Assembly (NCBI RefSeq): GCF_051020955.1 | Contig: NC_135027.1 | Location: 1,488,001-1,552,000 of the forward strand | Origin: Megalopta genalis | Lineage: Eukaryota; Arthropoda; Insecta; Hymenoptera; Halictidae | Reading direction: 5' to 3' | Length of the DNA stretch: 64,000 nt | Shown: piece after piece, positions 38,101-50,016 of the stretch | How the letters are laid out: the number at the start of each line of letters is the position of its first letter | Position numbering within the stretch: the first letter of the stretch is position 1 | Made by a program: the position numbers and the translations under genes | The notes under the pieces: model-generated | Database searches by the model: none | Told to the model about the DNA's origin: nothing | The model's input: the letters and a program-made list of their open reading frames with translations, nothing else

Positions 38101-39530
38101 TAGTGTAACAAGCTATGTATATTAAAGAAACACCGAATGAATGTCAACAAAATGAATTTTCGTGATTCCTTTCGTGATTCTGAAGTCGATCCCTTAAAAA
38201 ATGATTCGCCCCGGACGTTTCCACAATAGCAGCGGTCTCGGAATAAGATCGATTAACTGGTTAATAAGCTCGTTTGGAGCCGCGTGCCATTCTTCTCGAA
38301 CACAATGGGCCACTGACGCTTCATAGACTTCTTTTTTCGGGCCCCAAGAATCGTCGAAGAAAGAACGCAAGAAAATGAGCACCGCCTTTTCCTCCGGCCA
38401 TCAGACGCGGAACTTAGGCTTATTTGCGAGCAGAGCGAAATTAATTGGCTGAGAGAGCGTTGGTACGTTGTTCAACGTACGCGGCGGAATTTGTTTGGCG
38501 GCTTTCGGGGCCGCCAATAATAAATGGACATCGCACTCGGTGCGTTAGCTTTTGGGACAACAATGGAGATTTTCTGCTTAGAAAACGTTCTCGCAGCAAG
38601 CCGTTACCTTTTATTGTGTACTTTAGCATTGTGGCCACGTTCGCGATCATTTCCTAGGCATTATATCGTCCCGGGCGAAAGAAAAGGGGAACAGTTTTCA
38701 TGAACAAACAGATCTCTCAAGGCCTACTTCGGGATCCTTTTGTCCAGTCTTAAAAGCATCGAGATGGTTTCGTGTCATTCGGTCAAACATCGAATATTTG
38801 GATTTCTCGGTCGACGATTCTCCCACCGAACGAACAGATCGCACTGTAATCGAATACCGCAACGTTTGCCGTCTTCTATGGCGACGGTAATACCGCCGCC
38901 GCGGCAAAAAGCATCCGATCGAACAAACCGAGCCTCGATCTCGTGCTAATCGTGCATCGAGGCTGCAAAATGTTTCTCCGATTGGTCGTTGAACATTCGG
39001 ATTACAGACGGAACTATTATTTATTAATCCTCCGACTAACATTCTCGTTTCAATTCAACATTTTTGGCTCGACTAACGTGTTCGTTTCACCGATACACGA
39101 CCGTTTAAATATCGTTTAATTTTCTGTACGATTTCTTTTATTGCCGCTTTTCTGTCGACCGAACAGGTGTGTTAAACTTTCACTGACGCGTCGTAAAAAG
39201 CTATCTTCACGAGTCGCGTGCCGACGATAAAACAGATAACACCGTGCAATTATGAAACGAATAATGGGCACGTAACGTTACGAAACTCGATGATCAAGGA
39301 TGAACGGATTCGTTTGATTGCCTCGTGCGGGTCGATACGAAAGCCGAACTAAGATGATAATTATCGATAGGATAATTATCGATCATCGTCGCTGCCTCGA
39401 AGCATTTCAAGGATCCAGCGATCACAAAATTCGAAGGTTTTATTTTCTTTCTTTGTGTAATAGTTTTTAAACCTTTATTTATCTTTACACACTTAATTTC
39501 TTAGCAATGCATTTATAACAGACGATGACG
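35103..39530. other. Unique DNA with AT simple sequence, no gene recognised
   Basis: An AT simple-sequence tract runs from 35935 to 36105. A 197-codon minus-strand frame (36847-37440) is the longest in an ordinary-composition region, but it has no recognisable domain, repeat or splice context. Near 39360 two GATAATTATCGAT blocks sit side by side, one containing TATCGATA, the DREF-type motif. No RNA gene was seen. Confidence 0.35.
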
Positions 39531-39534
39531 ACGT

Positions 39535-39870
39535 TTAGTACAAAATTTAATACAAATATAATATTCAAAATAGATATAATATCCAAAATGAATACAATAT
39601 TCAAAATGAATACAAATATAAAATTCAAGATTAATACAAATATAATATTCAAAATAAATATAATATCCAAAATAAATGCAATATTTAAAATAAATACAAA
39701 AATATAAAATTCAAGATTAATATAAATATAATATCCAAAATGAAAACAATATTCCAAATGAATACAAATATAAAATTCAAAATTAATACAAATATAATAT
39801 TCAAAATAAATATAATATCCAAAATGAATGCAATATCCAAAATGAATACAATATCCAAAACAAATATAAC
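39535..39870. repeat. AT-rich minisatellite, units of 18 and about 24 bp
   Basis: AATACAATATCCAAAATG (18 bases) and a longer variant with AATATAATATTCAAAAT alternate for about 330 bases. Because the units are mostly multiples of three, both strands show open frames of 60-90 codons, giving Ile/Phe/Leu-rich or Lys/Asn/Ile-rich repeats. These are products of the repeat, not supported genes. Confidence 0.9.
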
Positions 39871-40781
39871 AACAAATATTTTTGCTATAATATTAAAATC
39901 GTCCAATGCAAATGCAATCAAATTTTATAATCCGTTTTCGGAGTTAATTCAAACGATTGGCTGGTTCAATAAATTCTAATAAGAAGATCACCGTTGATCC
40001 GACAAAAGCGAATTAAAAAAAGAAAGAAAAACGTTAAAAAAAGGCAACAGCAGCCGTGAATTCGAATCGAACGAAATGAAAAGAACGAAGATCGTACGGA
40101 TCTACGTATGGCTGGCATGCAATCATGAAATTAGAACGGCTCTAACAACGATCGCCACGAAATCGTGAAAAGCGTTCCAAGGATTCCGGAATAATATTAA
40201 TAATCTTTTGATTACTGAACTCTGCTACATTGTGTAGAGCACTTCTAGCTCTTGGAAGTGAAATTGTCGGCGCTATTGGTTCACGGCCAGCGGAGCGTTG
40301 AATTTAGGTTAGCCGCGAGTACACGAGTTGGCCGATGCAAATTAATTGATCAAGTAGAATTTTTCCCCGTACATACACGTGCACGCGCGCGCGCACACAC
40401 ACACAGCTGGACGTTCGATTTCGGATTTGTTTAGTTTCGATACGGACGCGAGCGAGCGGCTCGTCCCGGCACTCGTTCCAGAAAATCGTGTACCCCGGTC
40501 CCCGGGGCTGCTAGAGGGATCCATTTTGTTGGGCACGACGTCCGCTACGGCTGACAAAACAATGATTATCGGATCGATGTTCCGCTCGAGCGTGTCCCGT
40601 GTCTCGGCGTGCTTGGCCATCGCCGTCCGACCGTGATACGCTTCCGCGACGCTCAAGCAATCATCGGCTCGTCGATCTCTCGACGCCGCGTTCGATATCC
40701 GTTCTTCGGCGTTGCTGGCCCGAATATTCTTCAGGTGAATCGGCGTCGTCCCATGTGCACAACCAGCCCCGGCGACTGTCG
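39871..40781. other. Unique DNA, no gene recognised
   Basis: GC-rich from about 40.25 kb, with a short CG/CA alternating run at 40379-40404 (GTGCACGCGCGCGCGCACAC) that could adopt Z-form. A 148-codon minus-strand frame (40342-40788) has no recognisable domain. Confidence 0.4.
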
Positions 40782-40882
40782 TTAACACTAAACCAACCGC
40801 GCGGTCAAAGTGACCGCTTTCTTATTTTACGATTCTGCAAAGTTCCGAGACTCTTTCGTGGAAAACGCTTGAATAAGTTATA

Positions 40883-41445
40883 TTAGGTCTACCGGAAAGT
40901 TCTGTCCGCTTTTGAATTGAAATATGACACGATTTTCATACATTTAATAATATTTATTGTAGAATATACTTTCCATTGTTACTTATGACTTCTTGCCAGC
41001 GTGATGGCAACTTGTAAATGCCATGTTTAAAAAATGATTTATTTTTAGAGGCGAAGAACTCGACTAGTGCTTGGTTGACATCAGCTTCAGTTTTGAATTT
41101 TTTTTCCTGTAAAAAGTTTTGCAAAGAGAGAAACAAGTGATAATCGGAGGGTGCTAGGTCTGGGGAGTATGGTGGATGCGACAGAATTTCCCAGCCTAGC
41201 TCTGCGATTTTCTGACGAGTCGCCAAAGCAGCATGTGGTCTGGCATTATCATCGGTAGCCATGTTTTCACGATCGCGTCTCACTTAATAATAACATGAAA
41301 CATCTTTGTTTCAGTTTATTTAGGAGAGTACATGTGTGTAAATGCAATGATAAAGAGAGATAGTCATGTATGTCTCAAATCAACATGTGCATATGGATTG
41401 AAACTTGAAGTGACACTATCGGACAGAACTTTCCGGTAGACCTAA
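40883..41445 (-). mobile_element. Internally deleted mariner element, copy 2
   Basis: The same 26-base terminal repeats (TTAGGTCTACCGGAAAGTTC...) face inward and are flanked by TA. Length is 563 bases. It is inserted at the same position of the outer element as the copy at 30265-30820, so the two descend from one insertion. It differs by a few substitutions and the 7 bases lost in the other copy. Confidence 0.9.
40954..41262 (-). pseudogene. Mariner transposase C-terminal fragment, frame intact
   Basis: About 102 codons from an ATG at 41262. They begin MATDDNARPHAAL, continue through GWEILSHPPYSPDLAPSD and end ISNNGKYILQ. The Asp of DNARPH and the Asp of APSD are 34 residues apart, the D34D spacing of mariner transposases. 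The N-terminal helix-turn-helix region and the first catalytic Asp are missing, removed by the deletion that shortened the element. The frame is uninterrupted, unlike the copy at 30448. It could at most yield a partial, inactive protein; expression is unknown. Confidence 0.88.
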
Positions 41446-41559
41446 TATTATCGGAACAAGTTATATAATAAATACTTTACAAATTCTAAATAAATTCGGT
41501 CTTCTCGCTTTTGTGAAGCAGTACGTGCCAGTTAGTATTACTGCTTGGTTTAGAGTTAA

Positions 41560-41802
41560 CACGCGATCTGTCGCCGCAGCGTCCGACGGAATTAAATGTT
41601 AACCGCTCGGTCTTTGTTTTATCACGCGCCTCGATTCGATCGCATCGAACGTGTCAACAATATGTACAGATTCTGTTTGCTGAAAAAATTGTCAGTCTCC
41701 GTTGTGTACGAAAACGATCATGTTTCGAGCGAAAACAATTTTTGCACAATTATATTTGTTCGCAGTTGAGAAATTATTCGAGCCGATTTCGTACGAATAA
41801 TA
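41560..41802. other. Unique DNA, nothing seen
   Basis: A short AT-rich stretch between two mobile elements, with no recognisable content. Confidence 0.4.
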
Positions 41803-41988
41803 TAGTAATGTCTCCCTAATTGACGCTAATTTGAGAAGAGGAAATTAACGATTGTTCGAGCCTTGCAGCTCGTTTTTTATAACTGTTGAAAATCGGTAAC
41901 TATAAAAACGAGTCGCAAGCCTCGAATTCGCAAGGCAAATTGTCCATTTTCGTGCACAATCTGAGCGTCAATTAGGGAGACATTACTG
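41803..41988. mobile_element. Foldback MITE, family TACAGTA, copy B
   Basis: AGTAATGTCTCCCTAATTGA on the left pairs with TCAATTAGGGAGACATTACT on the right. A central GCTCGTTTTTTATAA / TATAAAAACGAG pair continues the hairpin. Length is about 186 bases with no coding frame. Confidence 0.88.
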
Positions 41989-43747
41989 TTTCGAGAATGC
42001 GTTTCGCGATGTAACGAATAAGTAACACGCGTTCCACATTTTCTGAGTATCGCGTGTACACGGTTCATCGCGAAGAATAACAAAATATTTTTTTATCACG
42101 TTAACAATTGTGAACGCGAACGATCATAGTTTTTAGTAAAACAATGGCGCCTTATTCGTGGATGTCGGAAGATCTACTGGTTCGCTGTGAGATGGTTAAT
42201 TAGAACGGGGCAATTAAGCAACACCGGTGCCGGTTACATGATTGCCAACCCATATAGATTATCAATTTTGTAATCATTATATCCACACGCCCGGTAATTA
42301 GAATACAAGCTTATCGCCGATAGACGGGACACACCCAATAAGGAAGGAACTTAATGGTCGTCAAGTCTGGGACTGGCGGTTCAGCCAGTTTCGTTTCGTT
42401 CCCCTTTTAAAGCGACCAACACGGTGTAACGTTTACGTCATTTATATCTCGTATCCTTAGTTTTCCTAGATCGTGTTACGCTTAAATGTTAATTTCTTGA
42501 CAGATTCGAATAATCAATTGAACTACGGCGATTTCCTTATTTAAGAACGTATTTGCAACAGTAATTTCTCTGTTGTCAGTCCGTGATTAATCTCGACGTT
42601 TCTGACGTGAAAGGTACAAATTTTTGTATTAAATTAAATTAGCTGGACATGAGATTAGTTTCGACGTGTTACGAAATTCTTTATTTTATGTTGAAGAGAA
42701 ATTTTATATTCAGTGAAGTTGAAGTTGAAATGATATATTTTGGCGTGTTTATCCTGTGCTTGCATCGATTCGAATAATTGCTGTCGCATATATTGGTATT
42801 TTTATTTGGTATCTTATTTTATAATAATGATCTGCCGATATTAAAAACGCTGGAACAATTTGTAAGAGAATTTTTAACGAAATTCTGAATCGACACTGGA
42901 ACTACGAAGCACTAAAAGTCATTTCATTATATTAGTTTATAATACAACTGCATATCCAAAGAATTTTCATTAATTTATAAACGAATCATTATAATCTCAA
43001 CAACCATAAATGACAAATTTTGAGAACCTTTGAAAATTGTCAAGAATTTGTCAGGTTAATTGTAAGAAACATGAGTGCGATAAAAATGTCTTTCCTCGTT
43101 TAACAATCGTAATAAATTGAAAATAATGTAAGAACATCCTCAAATTCTACTAACAATGATCACTATACTGCAGACTTAATCTACGATAATAATGAGTACG
43201 CAGTCGAAGACAGTAGAGAAGTTGAAGCAACGAAAGAACATCGAAATCGTTCTTCTGAATTCGTAAAAAATGATTAAAGCAAAAAGGGAACGTCTTTAGT
43301 CTGCCGTCTCTTGCGAAGCAGAAAGCCTTTGTCTCGCTTGAAGATCCTTACTCCGGCGATCGATGTCTCGTGCAATTAAAATTCCTCTCGGAACGCGGTC
43401 CTCGTCGTGATTTGCACGGTTACGGATTCGAGCGGGTCGGACATTTTGTCGCGGTGGATTCGCGGAGGTTGAGCGCAACAGAGCATAATCGGCTACAGGG
43501 AACTGCTTTTTGGACAATAAACGTACGGCGAAACTGCGCCGGCCTATCCCGGCTCGAGTGGAAAAGCGAAAAACCAGCTCCGAATTAGCTCGCCACTTTC
43601 CTCGCCGCTTTCGATAGATATTTTAAAGTGCGCGAGGCTTCGCGTCGTCGCGCCGCGCCGAGCTCGGGCTCGGGCTCGGGAAAGAGCAGATGGCCGATTT
43701 CGTCCTGCACGCAGGCTACTCACGATTTCCAGTAAACTGCAGCGGGC

Positions 43748-43749
<2 letters not shown>
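41989..43749. other. Unique AT-rich DNA, no gene recognised
   Basis: AT-rich to about 43.25 kb, then GC-rich. No shared repeats, RNA genes or splice-bounded frames were seen. Confidence 0.4.

Positions 43750-43794
<45 letters not shown>
43750..43794. repeat. (GA)22 microsatellite
   Basis: An uninterrupted GA run of about 45 bases in a GC-rich island. In insects (GA)n is the target of GAGA-type factors, so a regulatory role is possible but not shown. Confidence 0.97.
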
Positions 43795-43797
<3 letters not shown>

Positions 43798-46417
43798 TTT
43801 GACCCGCGCGCATCCGCGACAAAGCGGGGCCAAGGTGCCGTTTAATGGGGGACAATGGATGGAATAACAAATTAATGCCACTTTAATTCGGACGACGAGA
43901 GACCTCGATCAATATGTCTGACCTTTCGGCGAGCCTCGTCACAATCGTAGAGCTTGAAATACCGGGACCTATGGACAATCACCCACTCGGTTCAGCTAAG
44001 TTCTCTTTTGTCGCCGGGAAGCGGTCCGACCGGATTTTTCAATTGTTTCCGAATCAGCTTCGAGCTGTAACATGCAGTCGACAGAGAATTTGGATTACTA
44101 CGTGTGCTAATAAAACGATACACAGAGCTACAAGTTATATTCCGATACTCGAAGAGGATTCGAATTTTTCATTTTGCAATTGTCTCTGAAATAAAATTTG
44201 TCGCGCTTGCCCTACTTTTATTTCACATTAGACATTTTTATTCTACACCGAAGAATGCTTTACGTAGAACAGAATGCTTCGTATTTGTGCGCTTTGTTGT
44301 TCGGATTACGTTGACACGAATACCAGGGAAATTTCGCATGCACAACGAAGTGTTTCTTCGAGACTTTGCGGTAGTAATTTTTAAACATCTAATTTTCCTC
44401 GCAATTAGGAGATAACCGAAGAGATTCCACGTACTATGAAGTTAGGGACAACGTAATAATAAATGTGCTCCCGTCAAAAAGGCAATTTATTAGCCATTTA
44501 TTTTAAATCGCCTGAAACCTGGTAATTTCCATCGAGATTGCATAAAAATTGTTTGTGTAATGCGCAGAAAATGGCGCAATACGCGGCGGGGGCGGATCTA
44601 ACGACGATAGAATCAGGGTAGGCCCCTAGATTCTGGAGTTTATGTTGATACGAAACACGCCACCGGAGTGGCTTATAAAGCAACGAAGCCTGCACCAGCT
44701 GAATTTTTTCATACTTAATGCACCGAGATTGGAACCGAAGAGACATTTCGATACTGTAACAAAAGTTCGATTAAACAACAAGCTTATCAAACGCAAACTC
44801 AAATTACCAATAAATCGTGCACATTATAAATCCAGAAAATTCGATTGCTAATCAAAAATGTACTTAATGCTGTTAATTTGATCGACATAGATTGATTCTA
44901 TTATCATTTTCTCTAGTTACTATAATATTACTTAGATACATTATTTTTTAACAAATAAAACATTTCAGCTGATTTATTTATTCAACATTGTCGAGTTTCT
45001 ATAACAGTCTATATTCTTCAAGTTAATTGCAGAAAACACGTGTAAGTTAACTAAAAAATTCTCCGCTCTTTGAACAATTGAAAATAATATAACATCTTTA
45101 AATTCTTCCGAATAAGAATAAAAATGATCTAAATCGATTGCAACAACCATCGGTCGAATAGAAATTTGTCTCTTCGTTAAATGATTTCAGTGAATTAAAA
45201 AATAGCACACAGATGTTCTTAAATTCACCGTTTTTATGAAAATTGCACAAGGTCTTTATAATGTTAACGCTGGTTTACTGTCAAAAATGCGAAGTACAGT
45301 TACATTCCTTGCCGACGATGCGTTTCAACGGCTCGGAATTAACGGGACGCAACGTAGGGGTCGCGGGAGCCACGCCTCCTGGCTCGCCTCGCTCACCTTT
45401 CGTCGCCTAAATGCTGCACACACACATATGAAGCAGGCATATACGACAGGCACACATACTCGATGTGCTCCGAGCCGAAAGAGGCGACCACGAATAGGCG
45501 AGACGCGCGACGGGAGTCAAAAGGCGTTGCCCACGCGATCCTCGTGACGCGTGCCGCTAATTCCGAGCCCTTGGATTCTATGTTACGAATTGTCTGCTTC
45601 GCGCGGATGTCTCTTGATTTCCGTGGAACGTGACCGTGGCTAACAATAAGTGGATATTACACGTATTGTACGCGGCCTGTCGCGGACGGACCGAGAGGCC
45701 CGTGTGCAGAACGTACATATGCACGCTGGATGCTGTCCGGCGCAGCTTCGACCGGGAATTGCAGTCGCAAAGAAGGGCAAGGTCGAGACACAGAGCATAT
45801 TGTGCATCGACGACGTGTCCAGTATCCGGCGGAACGATCGGGCGATGGATAAACCGCGTGCACGGGCTTTCTCGAACGTGGAAAAACTAACCTTGCTAAG
45901 AAATTAATGGTCGCCGTTCCTTCCACCAATTTATGGCTCGCGGCCGTGATTCATTCTTAACGTTGGTAATCCGTTTTCTGCCATATTACGATATCCGTCT
46001 CCGATTGGGAAACTAATAATTGACGATTGTGAATGGAATGTTTCCAAACGCTATGAAATTCCCACGAAGTTTTTACCGATTAAGGAAAATTATGGATTAA
46101 CCGTTTGCAGGGGTTCGACTACCCCTAATTCCACAGGCAGATTTCTCGGTTACTGTTCAAAATATTTTAATCAATCCAAACGTGGACAGTTGGTATACGT
46201 TAGCCTTAATTCATGTGTTCCTCGAGCACTTTTAGATAAATCGTTAAAGAGTTAACAGAAATTATTTTTTCAGAGCTCTTTCGGCAAACATTTTCTTTCA
46301 AAAAGTAACCTGTAACACTATTAAACTATTGTTGAAAAAGTTTTAACAGTGTCATTTTAAGCCTTTTCTAACTTTATTTTATTTTTCTATTGTTTGGTTT
46401 TAAATAATTGGTTACGT
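43795..46417. other. Unique DNA, no gene recognised
   Basis: A mostly AT-rich stretch with a GC-rich island at about 45.29-45.85 kb. Frames of 69-103 codons have no known domain. Confidence 0.4.
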
Positions 46418-46611
46418 TAACTTAGCTTAGCTTAGGTTAGGTTAGTTTAGGTAAAGTTAGCTTAGGTAAGATTAGGTTAGGTAAGCGTAGGTTAGGTTAG
46501 CTTAGGTTAGGCTAGCTTAGGTTAAGTAAGCTTAGGTTAAATTAGCATAGGTTAGGTTAGCTTAGGTTAGCTTAGGTTGTCAAGTTAAGTTAGCTAAAGT
46601 CAGGTTAAGTT
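46418..46611. repeat. Degenerate TTAGG-type (telomere-like) array
   Basis: About 190 bases of interleaved TTAGG, TTAGC and TAGGTAAG units, with perfect short stretches such as TTAGGTTAGGTTAG. TTAGG is the canonical insect telomere repeat. Many units read CTTAGGTTAG, giving a secondary 10-base period. The array is internal and imperfect, so it is an interstitial telomere-like or simple-sequence locus and not a chromosome end in this window. Confidence 0.8.
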
Positions 46612-49600
46612 ATATCGCATTTCTGCAACGTCAGAAAATATAAGTTACACAGTAAAACGATGATTATAAGCGTAATAGAGCTGCTCATTCGAAGAACCGG
46701 GGACAGAGCCAAGAAAAAGTAACTCGTCGATCGTATCGTATCTGCCGAGGTCTCGATCCAGCCAAGGAAACCGTGATTCTTCTTTCTGTAACTCGCGATT
46801 AGCGTAATCCATGTCGACCTTAATAAGCGATAGCTCACGGCTGTACACGCCGGTGCGCGCAAGAACGAAAGTTACAGAGCGCGCACGCGACACGAACGGA
46901 AGTTTCGCCGTAACAGATGTTATTATTATGCGCTTCTTTGCAATCTCGTACGATTTGATCGTGTCCGACCGTGCTTCGCTGGAAAACGAAGGTTTCGTTC
47001 ACCGTTCGGTACCGTTAGCACTACCATTATTGTTAGCTGCGTGCGGTTCGCATACTAATTTCCATCGGCAAGATTCATCTACGTGCAGCATTTCGGCGGC
47101 GAACGATAAACCTAAGATTTTTCCTTGGTCAATGACTCGGTCCGCGTGCTCGTGACAGTCATCTGACGAAGGAGCGATGATTGTAACGCGGAAAATCCTC
47201 TTATGACAACTTACACGGTTTCTGCACTTCAAATGATACATTTCCATCGCTTTTACGAATCCGTTCGTGGCAGAAACATGATCGATGGACTTATTAACGC
47301 GCGATTGCATTGCGATATGTGAAATGGGATCGTGTAAATTTCATTTAAAGGCTGATAATCGCATAATTGAACGCGCGAGTTCTGTAGCACGCGTATAAAA
47401 TATTACAGAAAATTGGAGAGACGTTCTATTGTCACTAAAAAAATCCTGAAGACACGAAAGTCGAGATTAGACAGATTAAAATGAGCACAGAACACCGCGA
47501 GATTTTTTATCACAAAGTTACAAGAACTCGAAGTCAAATAATAGAAAAAGAAATTACCAAAAAAAAAGAAATTCAAAGTAAAGCAACAATTTTGATCAAA
47601 ATTTCGTGTTTCTTTATTCACATCGTATGACAGAGGAGCGTCGGTTTCCCTGAATCACACGCACGCGAGAAGTCATAAAATTTTCCTCCGCTACGCCGAA
47701 ACACAGATACGAAGCCGTAAAAATATTTTTATTAGCACTTTCGCCGGGAAAACAAAGCGGTGGCTATGCTACGAAAAAATGAAGGCGGAGAGCGGAAGAG
47801 ATAGAAAGAAAGGGAGGAAAAGAGAGGAAGCGACTCGGTGAGCGAGCGAGGGTGAAGGGTAGGAGGTCGTAGAGAAATCCTTGTAAAATGGGGGGGGGGA
47901 ACATTGAACAACTTCAATACACGATATATATCTCTATTTGTTCCGTTTACTGTCCTTCCTACACGCGTATAGTCTCTCTGGTTTCATCCGTTCCTCGACG
48001 CTTCAGCGTGTGACCATTGCCAAATTGAATATGCGCAATTAGACAGTAATCATTCTGCATGAAATGTCTGACACTCGCGCTCGTGTAAATAGCTTCGCTT
48101 TAACGAAAAGTATGGCAACACTTCGGAAATCGTGCCAAGTCTTCGTACGAACTTTTGGACCAATAAATCCGGTGGAATTTCCTGTAAGATCGGACCGTAG
48201 ATAATTCTGTTAAAAAAAGAGGAAGCTACGGTGTAGAAAGTGGACATTTTTACAATTAATTCAGAATGAGATGAACAGACAAGATTTGGTTGTATCAAGT
48301 AATGGAATAATTGTCGAAATGGTGGATACTTCTGGTAAAAAAGACAGCAAAGATATAACTAGATCAAATTCTAGCGACGTTCCATTTCGATCATTTTGAG
48401 ATCCATTTTGACCATTTGATGATGTATTTCGATCATCCATTTCTCCATTTCGATAAGCTTGAGATAAAAATGAAACTCAGAGCGCGGAACAATAAATTGA
48501 AATAATTTCTGAGACAATGGACACCACTTTTATCAGCTCGAAATAAGAATTAAGTAGTTAAAAAATGAACTGCGATAGTTCTCGAAAGAATGCTTCCCGA
48601 AACAGCGAACTATGTTACACTCTAACAACGTAAGAGGGAAATTTCCCGTGGACGGGAAATTCGGATGCGTCGTGACGTTAATTTTTCGCGAAGGGAATAT
48701 CGATGATCATCTCTCGGCGTCGACGTCTGCCGGAACGAATGTCTTCGGCTCGAAGTCGCCGGTAACTGGAGCCGAATATGCATTCGGCAGGGAAGCAGAA
48801 GAGAGAATGGAACGGTCTCCGACGAGTATTCCATCGGCGAAGTTTCCACGGCAAGCGTGCCGAAAGCGATGAAATCTACTTCTGGGTTTTCCCTTTTCGT
48901 CCGTGATCCAGTTGATACCGTGCCACCTGTCGTCGCTGCCAGGTCCGGGGGTTTAGGACGCTCGCTATAGATCGCCTTCTGATCGTCGGACGAATTCACC
49001 GACACGTTCGTTTCCATCGACAAATAGTCGCCGGAGCGCCCAGCCCCGGAGTAAAAAGGCGGAGGCTATTCTCTAAATGCGCCCGTCGAAATCAATTCGG
49101 CGAGCTTATTTTCGGTAGCGGGCGCGGCGTGGATCCGCCGCGATCGATGGCCCAATGATCAACAACATCCGGGACCGGTGGAGAAGCCCGAATTAATTCG
49201 GTCCTTGGGATTCTGATTAATCTCTTTAGCGGCCCGGGAATTGCCTGCCAAGATGTAAATTAAGAAACATCTGCGATCGGCTCCGTGGATTCTTGCCGCG
49301 GGATCCGCGCGTGGCACGTTCGGACGGTAATTTCGTTAGCGGGTGGTAGGAAAACGATTTAATACCGTCGAAACCGCTTTCATAGAATTCATTTCGCTAT
49401 GGCGACCGCAATTTTTCAGCGTGTCACTTCATTTAGTTTCCTTTGTTTCGCGGCTCGCCGGTAAAAATTACTTGTTAAACCACCTGTTAAGCCAATGAAT
49501 CTGCGGCGAAACGAAGTGACGTTTGACTTTTAATTACGCGGCTCGCGATTTTCCCTGCAGGAGACATTGATATTTGGAAAATCCTTAATGCCGCAGAAAA

Positions 49601-49844
49601 TGCGTAGAATTGAATAGAATCGTAGCGAAAATTATTCATGGTTCTTAATAACGAAATTCTTAAAATGCTTGGCTGTCGCTCGCAAATACAGTGACCTACG
49701 TTAGCGATTAAATACCAGTATAATCACTAATGCAGATCATGTTAGTGAACATAAACGATTCTGAAACAACAGAGTCAGATCGTGCATTGGAAAAATGACA
49801 CATAAAACATTGATATTTTTTAGTAACACGATGTTGTTCATTCT
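46612..49844. other. Unique DNA with a polypurine tract, no gene recognised
   Basis: A purine-rich stretch at about 47780-47875 and a run of nine or more G at 47889 are notable. GC-rich at about 48.6-49.35 kb, with a 133-codon minus-strand frame (48622-49023) of no known family. No RNA gene was seen. Confidence 0.4.
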
Positions 49845-50016
49845 TTAACGCTAGATTTACGGAACCCGTCAAAATGGCGAGTCACCAATTTTTTAATATA
49901 CGATTATTCATATCGATAAATTTATCAGTCATTTATTACTTAATAAATGTCTTATCGTTGCTTTTATAAACTAATATGAAACAGCTGTTCTTCCTGCTCC
50001 GTAAATCTAGTGTTAA
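49845..50016. mobile_element. 172-bp TTAA-flanked MITE (piggyBac-like)
   Basis: Starts TTAACGCTAGATTTACGGA and ends TCCGTAAATCTAGTGTTAA, an 18-of-19 terminal inverted repeat including TTAA at both ends. There is no coding frame. TTAA targets indicate piggyBac-type mobilisation. The TTAACxCTA start resembles the outer element of the nested composites at 30147 and 40782, but the interior differs. Confidence 0.85.

Larger units (their letters stand above)
40782..41559 (-). mobile_element. Nested composite transposon, copy 2 (inverted)
   Basis: Starts TTAACACTAAACCAACCGCG and ends GGTTTAGAGTTAA, with TTAA at both outer ends (40782-40785 and 41556-41559). The sequence between is the reverse complement of 30147-30921. 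It includes the subterminal hairpin GCGGTCAAAGTGACCGC, the outer-element segments and the embedded mariner at the same internal TA. The match stops at TTAA on each side. This fits transposition of the outer piggyBac-like element with the mariner inside it, rather than a simple segmental duplication. Confidence 0.88.

Noticed and set aside
39485..39979. Ile/Phe/Leu-rich and Lys/Asn-rich repeat proteins on both strands
   Set aside because: They are translations of an AT-rich 18/24-bp minisatellite open in both directions, with no gene context.
46418..46611. True chromosome end
   Set aside because: The TTAGG units are degenerate, the array is under 200 bases, and ordinary unique DNA lies on both sides.
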